A DNA stretch of 64,000 bases from Bacteroidota bacterium (lineage in GTDB: Bacteria; Bacteroidota; Bacteroidia; B-17B0; Aurantibacillaceae): contig JAJNDK010000013.1 of assembly GCA_021156365.1 (NCBI GenBank), forward strand, positions 62,001-126,000, given 5' to 3'. Shown here in pieces: positions 40,277 to 48,604 of this stretch. The translations under genes were made by a program, and so were the position numbers. A model generated the notes under the pieces. The model had not been told where the DNA came from. It ran no database searches and was given only the letters and a program-made list of their open reading frames with translations. Numbering within the stretch: position 1 is the stretch's first letter; each line of letters opens with the position of its first letter.

Positions 40277-41110
40277 TTAGCGTTTTTCTATTGTTTCTGA
40301 ATCTGTAATAATAGCTATAGCTTCTACAGCCATCGATGCATCATCACTCAGCTTACTTGTAGTCTTCGCTTTTTCCTTTTTCTTTAAGGCTTTGATGATC
40401 TTTTTCTTCGCTTCTTCGGCTTCTTCTCCTTCCGTGATCTCCCGCTTAATAACCTCTTTCATCAAAACGTTGTGGATTTCCTCATTGGTCACTTTAATAT
40501 CCGGATAAATGCCTTTCAGTTCTTTTTTAATAGAACTTATAACAGAGTCGCAGGTTAAGATATTGCCGATCATAAAACGGTTGGTTGCCTGTTTTTGCGT
40601 AAAGAAGTCTTCCAGGCTCTTTTTCGAAACACCTTCTTTTGAAAGGAGAAACAATATTTCCAGGTCATCCTGCGATTTATGTTTCAGGTGCAGGAAGTTA
40701 ATGTCACAAACAAGTATGTTTTGGATTGGTTTTGTAAACAGGATCTTATACACCTTCCAGTTTACTCCATTGGTTAAGATCACCCAGTCAATTCCTTTAT
40801 TGGAGGCATAGTCAACGGCTTGTTTAACATGCTGTTCTTTTAATTCAATACCGGCTGCTTTGGCTTCCAGCAGTATTTCAACTTTGTTATTTACTTTAAG
40901 TGCTAAATCGCAATAAGTTCCGCGTATTGCCATTTCCGTAGTGATATCAGTATACTTATCGTAGCCGAATATTTCGGACAGGATGCCAGTGAGGATCACA
41001 ACGGTATCACTTTCATTAATGTCTCGGATTTTTGCACCTTCTACGATAGGTTGAAATTTCTTTAATCCCTCACTTAAGCGGGATTGAATTTTTGCAGGGA
41101 TAGCAGCCAT
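40277..41110 (-). CDS. PD-(D/E)xK nuclease-like protein (HsdR N-terminal type)
   Basis: 277 residues. An N-terminal helical part leads to the nuclease core at about 60-130: DITTEMAIRGTYCDLALKV, with the catalytic set YCDLAL ... ILLEAKAAG (Asp...Glu-x-Lys) and then HVKQAVDYASNKGIDWVILTNG, as in the type I restriction HSDR_N domain. No helicase domain follows. The C-terminal third is charged and helical (EEAEEAKKKIIKALKKKEKA). It is the first gene of the four-gene leftward operon. Its base composition is closer to the host than the next three genes. Confidence 0.8.
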   Translation of the reverse strand: MAAIPAKIQSRLSEGLKKFQPIVEGAKIRDINESDTVVILTGILSEIFGYDKYTDITTEMAIRGTYCDLALKVNNKVEILLEAKAAGIELKEQHVKQAVDYASNKGIDWVILTNGVNWKVYKILFTKPIQNILVCDINFLHLKHKSQDDLEILFLLSKEGVSKKSLEDFFTQKQATNRFMIGNILTCDSVISSIKKELKGIYPDIKVTNEEIHNVLMKEVIKREITEGEEAEEAKKKIIKALKKKEKAKTTSKLSDDASMAVEAIAIITDSETIEKR

Positions 41111-41179
41111 AGTTTTTTGTTTGAGAAGACTAAATTAGATAAAATGATTGATTCTATAAGTGATTATAGATTTTAATTC

Positions 41180-41205
41180 AAAAAGGGCCGAATACCGCCC
41201 TTTTT
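41180..41205. terminator. Hairpin 1 of a duplicated terminator-like pair
   Basis: AAAAAGGGC, loop CGAATACC, GCCCTTTTT. Nearly identical to the hairpin at 41309. Confidence 0.8.
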
Positions 41206-41308
41206 ATGTCGCGGTGATTCTGTAATTTCGCGCCTTTTTTTTGATAGAAACTTTTGAGTTTTTTCATACACTATTCATGCATATTTCTTTGCGTATATAT
41301 AATTTTAT

Positions 41309-41334
41309 AAAAAGGGCTGGATACCGCCCTTTTT
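41309..41334. terminator. Hairpin 2 of the duplicated pair
   Basis: AAAAAGGGC, loop TGGATACC, GCCCTTTTT. It lies 129 bp from hairpin 1, between two diverging genes. A weaker relative is at about 46033-46054 after the SIP gene. Confidence 0.8.
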
Positions 41335-41351
41335 ATATGAAACGAAATGTG

Positions 41352-41359
41352 TAGGTTTG
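41352..41359 (+). promoter_or_regulatory. Promoter -7 box of the eCIS effector gene
   Basis: TAGGTTTG matches TAnnTTTG; it lies after hairpin 2, giving a leader of about 65 nt. Confidence 0.55.
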
Positions 41360-41428
41360 TTATACCTATGAGATCTGACTTTTTTGTGACCGGCTGAAGG
41401 CTTGCCGGAAAACCTGCAATGGCATACT

Positions 41429-43135
41429 ATGAGCAAACAGGGAGGACAAACACAGGATACGAAGAAGCAGGCGGCTGCGCATGAACTGTCGAAAACGAAG
41501 AGCGACCGCTCCGGTTTACAGTTTGTTGACAATCGCGCAGGAACGGTGGTGCAGCAAAAACTGCAGGCGATGGCCGATGACAATACCCGGGTGAAACAGC
41601 TGCGGGCGATACAGGAAATGGCGGATAAAAAAACGGCTCTCCAACAGCCGGCTGTATTGCAGGCAAAAACCACGGATACGGCTTCGGAAACAGCATCGCC
41701 CACCCGGCGAACGGCTGCCGGGAAAAACAAAACAGGTTTACCGGAGCAGCTGAAGTCGGGTATCGAAGAGCTTTCGGGTTTTTCCATGGAGGATGTGAAG
41801 GTGAATTACAATTCGGAAAAACCGGCACAGCTGCAGGCCCATGCGTATGCACAGGGCAGCGAGATCAACATAGCGCCGGGGCAGGAAAAACATCTTCCGC
41901 ACGAGGCCTGGCATGTGGTGCAACAAAAACAGGGCAGGGTGCAGCCGACGGTGCAAATGAAGGGCGGCGTGAATGTAAATGACAATACGGACCTGGAGCG
42001 GGAGGCAGATGTGATGGGGGCAAAGGCGATCCGGGCTCTTTCTTCGCCACAGCTGCCGGTACATGAAGCGGCGGCTTCCACGGAGGCCCCTTCGCAGCTG
42101 AAGTCGGCGACCCCGCAGCCTCTTAACAGCACGACGGTGCAGCTTGTAAAAATACGGTTCGGAATGAACGAGTATAAAAAATACATGCGGCTGGAGGATA
42201 CTAAGTTTTTTCCGGAGTATATTAAATCCCTGGGCTTCACGTTCAAAAACAATGTGATCGATACCGGTGAGAAGGAGACTACAATTGAAGACATTATGAG
42301 CGGCTTTGGCAGCTATGTGGAAAGCCAGAACAAGGAGAAAGCAGAGGAATTGCAGCCGGAGGTGCTGCATGAAAAAAGAACAGCATTGGGAGCGGAAGTG
42401 GTACATGCACGGTATAGCGGAGCAAAAATTACCCGTCTTGACACGGACGGAAAAAACAATCTCGGCATCTATGAAGTGGTAACGGAAAGGGGAACCCTGA
42501 TCGTGAAGATCCTTGGCAAGGGCCTGGGGCACCTGCGGGAAGCGAAAGATGATATCGATATGCTTAAAAAGGAATTTAATCCATTGCAGGACGGGATCAA
42601 AATAGACATCAACCAGATGCTGGAATGTGATATTGTAGGAGATGATCCTGTGCAGGTGGGCGTGGCGGTGTTCAGAAAACACGGGGTAATGACGCTGGAA
42701 AAAGCCTTGCTTCACCAGGATCTGCCGGTGGAAACGCTTGCCGCTGCTGCCAAAGGACTGGCTGTAAGAGTGGCTGCACTGCATTTTTCGCCGATACGGA
42801 ACGGCAAAACAGAAAAAGGCTCCTATATCTTTCACAAGGATCTGAACACAAGCAACCTGATGCTGGATTATGAAGGTATCGTGGGCCTTATCGATAATGA
42901 CAGCTTATCGCTGACGAATGATGTTTCATTGATATACCATGATGTAAATGATCTGTTCGTGACGCTGAAACGTGCATTAGGGGAAAGATATGCAGGGGAG
43001 AAAGGGACCGCCGAACGGGTTTTTGCTGCTATGAAAACAGCTTTCCTGGAGGGCTATGCGAGCGAGATGCAACGGACAGAGGTGCCCAATGGTAAGGCAG
43101 TGTTTGAGGGCTTAGAGAAGTATGTGGGCAAATAG
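41429..43135 (+). CDS. DUF4157 (eCIS-core) protein with a kinase-like C-terminal effector domain
   Basis: 568 residues from ATG 41429. Residues 1-100 are Gln/Lys-rich and disordered. Residues about 105-195 are DUF4157: LSGFSMEDVKVNYNSEKPAQ, AYAQGSEINIAPGQE, and the metallopeptidase-type HEAWH (158-162). After a Ser/Thr/Pro/Gln linker, the rest resembles a protein-kinase fold: Lys360 in TLIVKILGKG, catalytic-loop HKDLNTSN (His469, Asp471, Asn476) and IDND (Asp489) at the DFG position. DUF4157 proteins are common cargo of extracellular contractile injection systems. No sheath or tube gene lies nearby. DUF4157 is secure; the kinase activity is inferred. Confidence 0.85.
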   Translation: MSKQGGQTQDTKKQAAAHELSKTKSDRSGLQFVDNRAGTVVQQKLQAMADDNTRVKQLRAIQEMADKKTALQQPAVLQAKTTDTASETASPTRRTAAGKNKTGLPEQLKSGIEELSGFSMEDVKVNYNSEKPAQLQAHAYAQGSEINIAPGQEKHLPHEAWHVVQQKQGRVQPTVQMKGGVNVNDNTDLEREADVMGAKAIRALSSPQLPVHEAAASTEAPSQLKSATPQPLNSTTVQLVKIRFGMNEYKKYMRLEDTKFFPEYIKSLGFTFKNNVIDTGEKETTIEDIMSGFGSYVESQNKEKAEELQPEVLHEKRTALGAEVVHARYSGAKITRLDTDGKNNLGIYEVVTERGTLIVKILGKGLGHLREAKDDIDMLKKEFNPLQDGIKIDINQMLECDIVGDDPVQVGVAVFRKHGVMTLEKALLHQDLPVETLAAAAKGLAVRVAALHFSPIRNGKTEKGSYIFHKDLNTSNLMLDYEGIVGLIDNDSLSLTNDVSLIYHDVNDLFVTLKRALGERYAGEKGTAERVFAAMKTAFLEGYASEMQRTEVPNGKAVFEGLEKYVGK

Positions 43136-43149
43136 AAAATCGCTTGCAG

Positions 43150-44049
43150 CTATTCTTCCCCCCAGTAAGGATGTTTCGCGTTCCGTTTTTTAAATTCGGC
43201 TTCCGTTATTGGTTTGCCTGTAGCGTCAAAATACAGGGAGCTTCCGTCCGCTGCATCGGCCCTGATCGTGTTATCGTCAAATACACCGGCAAAGCGGTAT
43301 TTAAAAGGAACGATGATCCGGTTGTCAGCGTCAATTATCCCGCAGGTATTAGCCGTGTTGGACAGCCTTGCACTGATCAGATCTCCTCTGGAGCGAAATA
43401 AGCCGGCATATATATAATCTGTGATTTGCCTTCCGCTACCGGAAAACAGAGCAAGCTTTTCATTCTTTATTACATTCAGATATAAACCGGGCTTGCCGTC
43501 TACAGACTGATCCTCCACAAAACTATGTATCTGCGCATGGATAATGCTTTCATCAAGGATCGTATGCAGGGAAGTATCTATCACTTTCAGTACCGGATTA
43601 TTGTTCGTGTTGCTGCTTTCGGTGCTGATCAGTAAATTTTCGCGGAAATCAATAATCCGGGGATATTTCAGATCAAGCAGCCGGCCGCCTTTCAGATCAG
43701 TGAGACCATAGTTTTTGTTGTCCTTTGAAACAACAATAAAACCCTGGCCCCTGTATGGCTGAATATCGATATAGGTATACACCGGCTCTAAGATCAGTTT
43801 GCCTTCATTAGAGTATACACCGGACAGGGAGTCTTTTTCCACACTCCAGTCGCCGTTGTCGGGGCTGAAGTATACACGGGAATAAACAGCAGGAACTACT
43901 GTTTTCCCCTTCTCATTTTTGAAGCCCAGGAGCTTTGTTTTGGGATCTTTAAAATCAACAAAGGATTTGTTTTTATGATACCGGTCGCCCGGTTGCGCTG
44001 TGCAGAAAAAAAAGCAGGCGCTGAAGAGCAGGAGGAAAGCTGTTTTCAA
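43150..44049 (-). CDS. Secreted WG-repeat protein
   Basis: 299 residues with a signal peptide (MKTAFLLLFSACFFFCTAQ). WG-type beta repeats are visible: LGFKNEKGKTVVPAVYSRVY, GVYSNEGKLILEPVYTYID, YGLTDLKGGRLLDLKYPRI and CGIIDADNRIIVPFKYRFA. Such repeats form a solenoid or propeller that binds other proteins or the cell wall. It converges on the eCIS effector gene with only 14 nt between them. No partner is evident. Confidence 0.82.
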   Translation of the reverse strand: MKTAFLLLFSACFFFCTAQPGDRYHKNKSFVDFKDPKTKLLGFKNEKGKTVVPAVYSRVYFSPDNGDWSVEKDSLSGVYSNEGKLILEPVYTYIDIQPYRGQGFIVVSKDNKNYGLTDLKGGRLLDLKYPRIIDFRENLLISTESSNTNNNPVLKVIDTSLHTILDESIIHAQIHSFVEDQSVDGKPGLYLNVIKNEKLALFSGSGRQITDYIYAGLFRSRGDLISARLSNTANTCGIIDADNRIIVPFKYRFAGVFDDNTIRADAADGSSLYFDATGKPITEAEFKKRNAKHPYWGEE

Positions 44050-44195
44050 TGTCGATGATCAATTAGTGGATTAGTAATGGATATATTTTAATGGGATTTG
44101 TTCGACTGCTTATTTCAACGGTACATTCAGACAAAAAAGGTACAAAATTCCGGGGAGAAAATTATTGCCGCCATAGCATGCCGGAATTCTTTTTA

Positions 44196-44978
44196 TCATT
44201 TTTTATCTTTTAGCTCTATCCATACAGGTGCATGGTCGCTGGTTTTCTCCCATCCTCTTACCTGCCTGTCGATGCCGCCGGAGAGGAGACGTTTTTTCAG
44301 GGCAGGGTTCAGCAATATATGGTCGATACGAATGCCTGAATTCCGTGCAAAGGCATTGCGGAAATAATCCCAGAAGGTGAAGACCTTTTCATCCGGGAAG
44401 AGCAGGCGCAGGGAATCGGTCCATCCCTGTTTCAGCAACAGTTGATAGGCCGCACGCGATTCGGGAAAGAACAAGGCATCTTTTACCCAGCTTTCGGGTT
44501 TGGCAACATCCTGCTCTGTCGGGATCACATTGAAGTCGCCGATGAGGATCACAGGCGATGTAAGCTTTACCAGTTTTTTTGCCTTCGTGTTCAGGCGTTT
44601 GAACCAGGCGAGCTTGTAGTCGAACTTAGGGCCGGGAGCAGGGTTGCCGTTCGGGAGATACAAACAACAGATCCGGATGCCGTTCACCATCGTTTCGATA
44701 TAGCGGCTTTGCAGATCCAGCGGATCACCGGGCAATCCACGCCCGACTTCTTCCAGGTCGAGGCCTTGTTTCGCCAGCACTGCCACACCATTCCATGCCT
44801 TTTGTCCGTGCCACAGGGCATTGTAGCCTGCATCGTTCAGCGCTTTTAATGGGAATTTTTCATCCGGTGCTTTCAGTTCCTGCAGCGCCACCACATCGGG
44901 TTGTTCTTCTTCCAGCCAGCGCAGGAGCACCGGTAATCTGCCGTTTATTCCGTTTACGTTATAGCTTGCGATCTTCAT
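44196..44978 (-). CDS. xth: Exodeoxyribonuclease III / AP endonuclease
   Basis: About 260 residues from ATG 44978 (MKIASYNVNGINGRLP). Exonuclease III family marks: catalytic ALQELKAPDEKFP, GVAVLAKQGLD, CCLYLPNGN, LIGDFNVIPTEQDV and a C-terminal RIDHILLNP plus SDHAPVWIEL. It repairs abasic sites and 3' blocks in DNA using Mg2+. Its upstream region contains a 17-bp sequence repeated at 45965, as if ~960 bp were inserted just upstream of this gene. Confidence 0.95.
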   Translation of the reverse strand: MKIASYNVNGINGRLPVLLRWLEEEQPDVVALQELKAPDEKFPLKALNDAGYNALWHGQKAWNGVAVLAKQGLDLEEVGRGLPGDPLDLQSRYIETMVNGIRICCLYLPNGNPAPGPKFDYKLAWFKRLNTKAKKLVKLTSPVILIGDFNVIPTEQDVAKPESWVKDALFFPESRAAYQLLLKQGWTDSLRLLFPDEKVFTFWDYFRNAFARNSGIRIDHILLNPALKKRLLSGGIDRQVRGWEKTSDHAPVWIELKDKK

Positions 44979-44983
44979 GATCT

Positions 44984-45000
44984 GCTTATCACCCAAATGA
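44984..45000. repeat. Left direct repeat flanking the attC-like segment
   Basis: GCTTATCACCCAAATGA; the right copy GCTTATCCACCCAAATGA (45965-45982) differs by one inserted C. Confidence 0.7.
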
Positions 45001-45083
45001 TGTGCCAGTACTTATTTCCCCTGCTTTCATCCTGATTCCGGTAGACCCGGGTACCGGTATAAGTGGAGCTGCGGTGCTTTTTG

Positions 45084-45173
45084 CTTATAACGGTTTGAGG
45101 ATTGGCGTCCGGGCGGCCTACCGCTTCATAAATATAATAAATTTCTGGCTGCCTGACGCTAAGCCGTTGTTAG
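45084..45173 (-). repeat. attC-like imperfect hairpin
   Basis: The outer arms CTTATAACGG (45084-45093) and CCGTTGTTAG (45164-45173) pair over ten positions with one mismatch and one G-T. An inner pair GGCGTC (45104-45109) / GACGCT (45155-45160) and a third GGCGGCC / GGCTGCC follow, separated by small bubbles. This nested order, with GTTAG and TTATAAC at the ends, resembles integron attC sites, and it lies right after the stop of the neighbouring gene, the normal cassette place. No integrase is in the window. Confidence 0.5.
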
Positions 45174-45179
45174 CGGTAG

Positions 45180-45923
45180 TTAATTTTTTGTCCACTCGGC
45201 AATAGTTTTAACAATTTCTTTTTTTTGTATTGAGTTTATTAAATGCTCTTTATAACATTTGTCTACCAGCTGTTTATTAAATTTCATTGATGCTGGATCT
45301 TTTGAATAATATACTTTTTCGTTAATTAAAAAATATACACCTTTTGTAATTCCAAATAAGCTTTTAACCGAAAGTATATGAAGATTTTTAGATTCAAACA
45401 CACTTTTCCAATGTGTACTATCTACGTTTTCAGCAATTACATTATTGCAAACCCACTGTTTAATGCTGGTGTCAGGTTTCAATATTTCTATTTGTATTGG
45501 GTCTACGTTAATTGTTTTATTTAATATGATGCTGTCATTTGGGTCTTTGAGTAGGGCAACGATTTTTTTGCTAAAAAGCGTCTTTTTTCTGCCATAAATA
45601 ATAGAGGGTGAATATTCGGATTCATAACGCTTTAATTTTCTTTCTTTGATATAATACTTCTTATCCGCAAAGTTGTCTTTACTTTGTGAATTTTTTGAGC
45701 TAAATGTAATTATGTTGTTTTCTAATTGATATGTGCCTGAGTCCAATGTTCCTTGGCTGTCCCATGATACTGAGGAAAAGATGTATTTGTATGTATTATC
45801 TTTCTTTAGTTTTAGCTTATAGGAAACGCTTCGGTCAGTCCTAACAGTAAAATCCATATTGATTCCCTTGCCTAAAGCAGATAGCGTTAATGAAATAAAT
45901 ATAATTATCGAAAGTACTCTCAT
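45180..45923 (-). CDS. Secreted protein of unknown function on the attC-flanked segment
   Basis: 247 residues with an N-terminal signal peptide (MRVLSIIIFISLTLSALGKG). The rest is mixed: a beta-rich N-half (SYKLKLKKDNTYKYIFSSVS, GTYQLENNIITFSS) like lipocalin-type strands, and a helical C-half ending QKKEIVKTIAEWTKN. Codon use is visibly AT-rich against the xth and SIP neighbours. It lies between short direct repeats, with an attC-like hairpin 7 nt after its stop. Probably acquired. Confidence 0.72.
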   Translation of the reverse strand: MRVLSIIIFISLTLSALGKGINMDFTVRTDRSVSYKLKLKKDNTYKYIFSSVSWDSQGTLDSGTYQLENNIITFSSKNSQSKDNFADKKYYIKERKLKRYESEYSPSIIYGRKKTLFSKKIVALLKDPNDSIILNKTINVDPIQIEILKPDTSIKQWVCNNVIAENVDSTHWKSVFESKNLHILSVKSLFGITKGVYFLINEKVYYSKDPASMKFNKQLVDKCYKEHLINSIQKKEIVKTIAEWTKN

Positions 45924-45964
45924 TATTAATTACCTTAACTTGTTTATACCTGATGAAAAACTTC

Positions 45965-45982
45965 GCTTATCCACCCAAATGA
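45965..45982. repeat. Right direct repeat flanking the attC-like segment
   Basis: GCTTATCCACCCAAATGA, the partner of 44984-45000. It also forms the left part of a hairpin with arms TTCGCTTATC and GATAAGCGAA. Confidence 0.7.
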
Positions 45983-46114
45983 GACAGATAAGCGAATATT
46001 TGAGCTATCCAAAGATAGAACTCTTTAGACTATAAAGGGGCAGTATAGCGGCCTTTTTTGAAGCTTTGTTTCAACCTTCGTGTATAGGTAAAAACAAAAA
46101 AGGATAAGAGGGCT

Positions 46115-46840
46115 TTACAAACCAATCTTTCCTTCCACCCAATACGGCTGCGTAATGATCTGTTTGCTGCTGATGCCTTTTTCTTTTATTGCTTTCCGGA
46201 ATGCCTGGATAGAGCGGGCATTTCCCATCAGGTAGAACATGCCTGTTTTGCAGAGCTCCCACTGCGCTTCGGGTATGCTTTGCAAAAAGCGGATCGCCTG
46301 TTCCGCTTTGGTGGTTGAAGCCTTCACGATCTTCACCCGGGAGCCCGGGAATGCATCCGGGAGCGCTGCATCACTGTTCAGCTCTAATATACCCGTGTAC
46401 TGCTGCCCGTTTCCTTCTATTTCCTGTTCCAGGCTTTTAAAAAAACCGATGCTTGTTTCGTCGCCGAAAAAGAAATGATGGTTGTATTTCTTTTTGTAAA
46501 AATCAAATCCGCGGGGCGGGCTTATCAGCAATGTGTCATTTACCTGCAAACCGGAAATATAGTTGCTGCCCGGACCCCTGCCATGCAAATGAAAGATGAT
46601 CTCAAACCTGCCCGAAGCGCTGTCCCATACGCAGGGAGTGTAATTCCTGAAATTGGTATCGTCCACCCGGAAGATAACAGCCTGGCCGGTTTTAAATTTT
46701 ATATTCCGGAGGTCTCCGCTGAAGGTGATCTTTTTTAAAGAGGGATGAATGTAGACACAATCGGAAACAACTACTTTGAGAAAACGATTGCTCACTAAAC
46801 TTTCCATGGCATCGGCAACCCACTTCGGCATTTTTGGCAT
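46115..46840 (-). CDS. Siderophore-interacting-protein-type flavoprotein
   Basis: About 241 residues from ATG 46840. SIP-family pattern: a beta-barrel FAD domain with GQAVIFRVDDTNFRNYTPC (variant of the RxYT FAD motif), HLHGRGPGSNYI, ISPPRGF, then a NAD(P)-type half with HHFFFGDETSIGFF and KTGMFYLMGNARSIQAFR. These enzymes reduce ferric siderophores in the cytosol. The AraC regulator gene lies 72 nt upstream on the same strand and probably controls it. A weak terminator hairpin is at 46033-46054. Confidence 0.85.
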   Translation of the reverse strand: MPKMPKWVADAMESLVSNRFLKVVVSDCVYIHPSLKKITFSGDLRNIKFKTGQAVIFRVDDTNFRNYTPCVWDSASGRFEIIFHLHGRGPGSNYISGLQVNDTLLISPPRGFDFYKKKYNHHFFFGDETSIGFFKSLEQEIEGNGQQYTGILELNSDAALPDAFPGSRVKIVKASTTKAEQAIRFLQSIPEAQWELCKTGMFYLMGNARSIQAFRKAIKEKGISSKQIITQPYWVEGKIGL

Positions 46841-46912
46841 ATGCTTGTTTTGCGCACAAAATTCCGGCAAAAAAAGGAGGAAGGGGTCGGATCAGCAGCG
46901 GGATTTATTGGA

Positions 46913-47773
46913 CTATTCGCGGAATTTGTTCCGGAAAGACAAAGGGGTTTCTTTTGTAAGTTTTTTGAAGAGCCTCGAAAAATAGGCATGATCGCTAAAG
47001 CCCAATGTGTAGGCGATCTTTTTTACATCATTGTTGGTATAATACAAATTGCGTTTTGCTTCTATCAACATAGCTTCCTGCAGAAAGTTGGTCACCGACA
47101 GACCGGTGGTGGCTTTCACACAATCGTTGAGATGCGAAGTGGTGATGTTTAATTTCTCAGCAAAAAACGCAGGGGGCTGTAAAAAGGAATGATCGGAGAC
47201 CAGTTGCCGGAATGCCTGCGTGATCAGCCATGCCTGGTTCTTCGGTTGCTGATCTTTCTTTTCAGCATCGAGGAACAGGGAAGCTATACGGTTTATCAAA
47301 GCAGTGAACAGACCATTGGTTATAAATGTCCGGTGCACATTCGTTTCGGCAAATGCATTGGCAAGCAGGCCGGAAGTATTGAGAATATTTTTGATATGTG
47401 CCCGCGGGATGTCCAGGTATTGTTGCGCAGCACTCAGCTGCCGGAATACGGCAACACAATTATCGGGCATGAGGAAAGGGGCGATGCTGATAAAATACGC
47501 CTCGGCATGACTACTGATCCCTGAGCCCGAATGTACCTGGTAGGGTTTGATAAGGAGGATACTTTCGGGCCGGATGCGGATCGTTTCCATATCACAGTGC
47601 ATAGTAGCGCTTCCTTTCACCACGATCATCAGTACATAATAATCGTCGCGGTGATCCGGTAAGGCAGTGGGATAATCATGGCCTTCGGTATACACAAAAT
47701 ACCGGACATCCAAACCCCCGATGGCCCGTGCATCCTGTTTGTGAAGCGGGATCGTATGTGAAGAGCGTGGCAT
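46913..47773 (-). CDS. AraC-family transcriptional regulator
   Basis: 286 residues. An N-terminal cupin-like ligand domain (YYVLMIVVKGSATMHCDM, RPESILLIKPYQVHSG) and a C-terminal double helix-turn-helix: FFAEKLNITTSHLNDCVKAT and VKKIAYTLGFSDHAYFSRLF. It acts as a ligand-responsive activator. It precedes the SIP-type gene and most likely controls it. TACTTTTG on the minus strand (47798-47791) is its -7 box, with a leader of about 13 nt. Confidence 0.93.
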   Translation of the reverse strand: MPRSSHTIPLHKQDARAIGGLDVRYFVYTEGHDYPTALPDHRDDYYVLMIVVKGSATMHCDMETIRIRPESILLIKPYQVHSGSGISSHAEAYFISIAPFLMPDNCVAVFRQLSAAQQYLDIPRAHIKNILNTSGLLANAFAETNVHRTFITNGLFTALINRIASLFLDAEKKDQQPKNQAWLITQAFRQLVSDHSFLQPPAFFAEKLNITTSHLNDCVKATTGLSVTNFLQEAMLIEAKRNLYYTNNDVKKIAYTLGFSDHAYFSRLFKKLTKETPLSFRNKFRE

Positions 47774-47790
47774 TTGTTTTTCCTGTAAAG

Positions 47791-47798
47791 CAAAAGTA
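47791..47798 (-). promoter_or_regulatory. Promoter -7 box of the AraC gene
   Basis: Minus-strand TACTTTTG, a full match to TAnnTTTG. Confidence 0.6.
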
Positions 47799-47860
47799 CG
47801 GAAATAAAGCGCGCGTACTTATCCTGTATATACAATCTGCTTTACGCGCCTGATCATCCT

Positions 47861-48604
47861 TTAGGCCTGTTGAAACCAGGTTTGTTTTATAAAAGTGATA
47901 AGCCCGGTGCAGAGGATCAGCAGCAATACAATGGCCTTGAACTGTTGCTGGCTGAAGAGCTGCAACAGTTTTTTGCCAATGAATGTTCCTGCAATGCTTA
48001 CAACAAGCAGAACAGGTACGAGGTACAGATCGTGGCGGTGCATATAGCCGTTGGAAAAATACACTACGCTCCTGCTGAGATCGATGCCGAGATCGATGAT
48101 CGCCGAAGTGGCAATGAAGACTTCTTTCTCCAGGTTGAAGGCAGCGAGTGTAAGGCCCCTGATAGCGCCACCTGTACCTAACAGGCCGGCAGTTATACCG
48201 GAAAAGCTACCACCCGCGATAGAATTAAACAGTGTAGGTTTCAGCTGCAGGTTTTTAAAGATCAGCAGAACGAGACTCATGCCGATAAGAAAAAAGGCAA
48301 GGGCTGTCTCCAGCCACTTACTCTCAAAATACCGGCTTAAGAAAGCGCCCAGTATTACAAACAATACAGCAGGGATGCCGATGGTCAATACCAGCTTTTT
48401 ATCAAAGCCTTTCCGGAACATCGCGATCTTTGCAACATTGCTTGATAGGTGGAACAAAGCGGTGATGCCAAGCACCGAATGAAAATCGAAAAAGAAACCT
48501 GCAATGGGTACAAAGAAAAGCGAGGAGCCGAAGCCGCCCACCGTTCCGAGTATTTCGGCAAGGAGGGCCAGCAGAAAAAACAAGGCAAGTGATTCGATGC
48601 TCAT
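47861..48604 (-). CDS. TauE/SafE-family membrane transporter
   Basis: 247 residues with about seven hydrophobic segments. The family's glycine-rich repeats appear as EILGTVGGFGSSLFFVPIAG and GITAGLLGTGGAIRGLTLAA. These carriers export sulfite, sulfonates or related anions; the substrate here is unknown. Its start overlaps the preceding iron-permease-like gene by 4 nt, so it ends the probable DoxX/stress operon. A different member is at 62.5 kb. Confidence 0.87.
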   Translation of the reverse strand: MSIESLALFFLLALLAEILGTVGGFGSSLFFVPIAGFFFDFHSVLGITALFHLSSNVAKIAMFRKGFDKKLVLTIGIPAVLFVILGAFLSRYFESKWLETALAFFLIGMSLVLLIFKNLQLKPTLFNSIAGGSFSGITAGLLGTGGAIRGLTLAAFNLEKEVFIATSAIIDLGIDLSRSVVYFSNGYMHRHDLYLVPVLLVVSIAGTFIGKKLLQLFSQQQFKAIVLLLILCTGLITFIKQTWFQQA

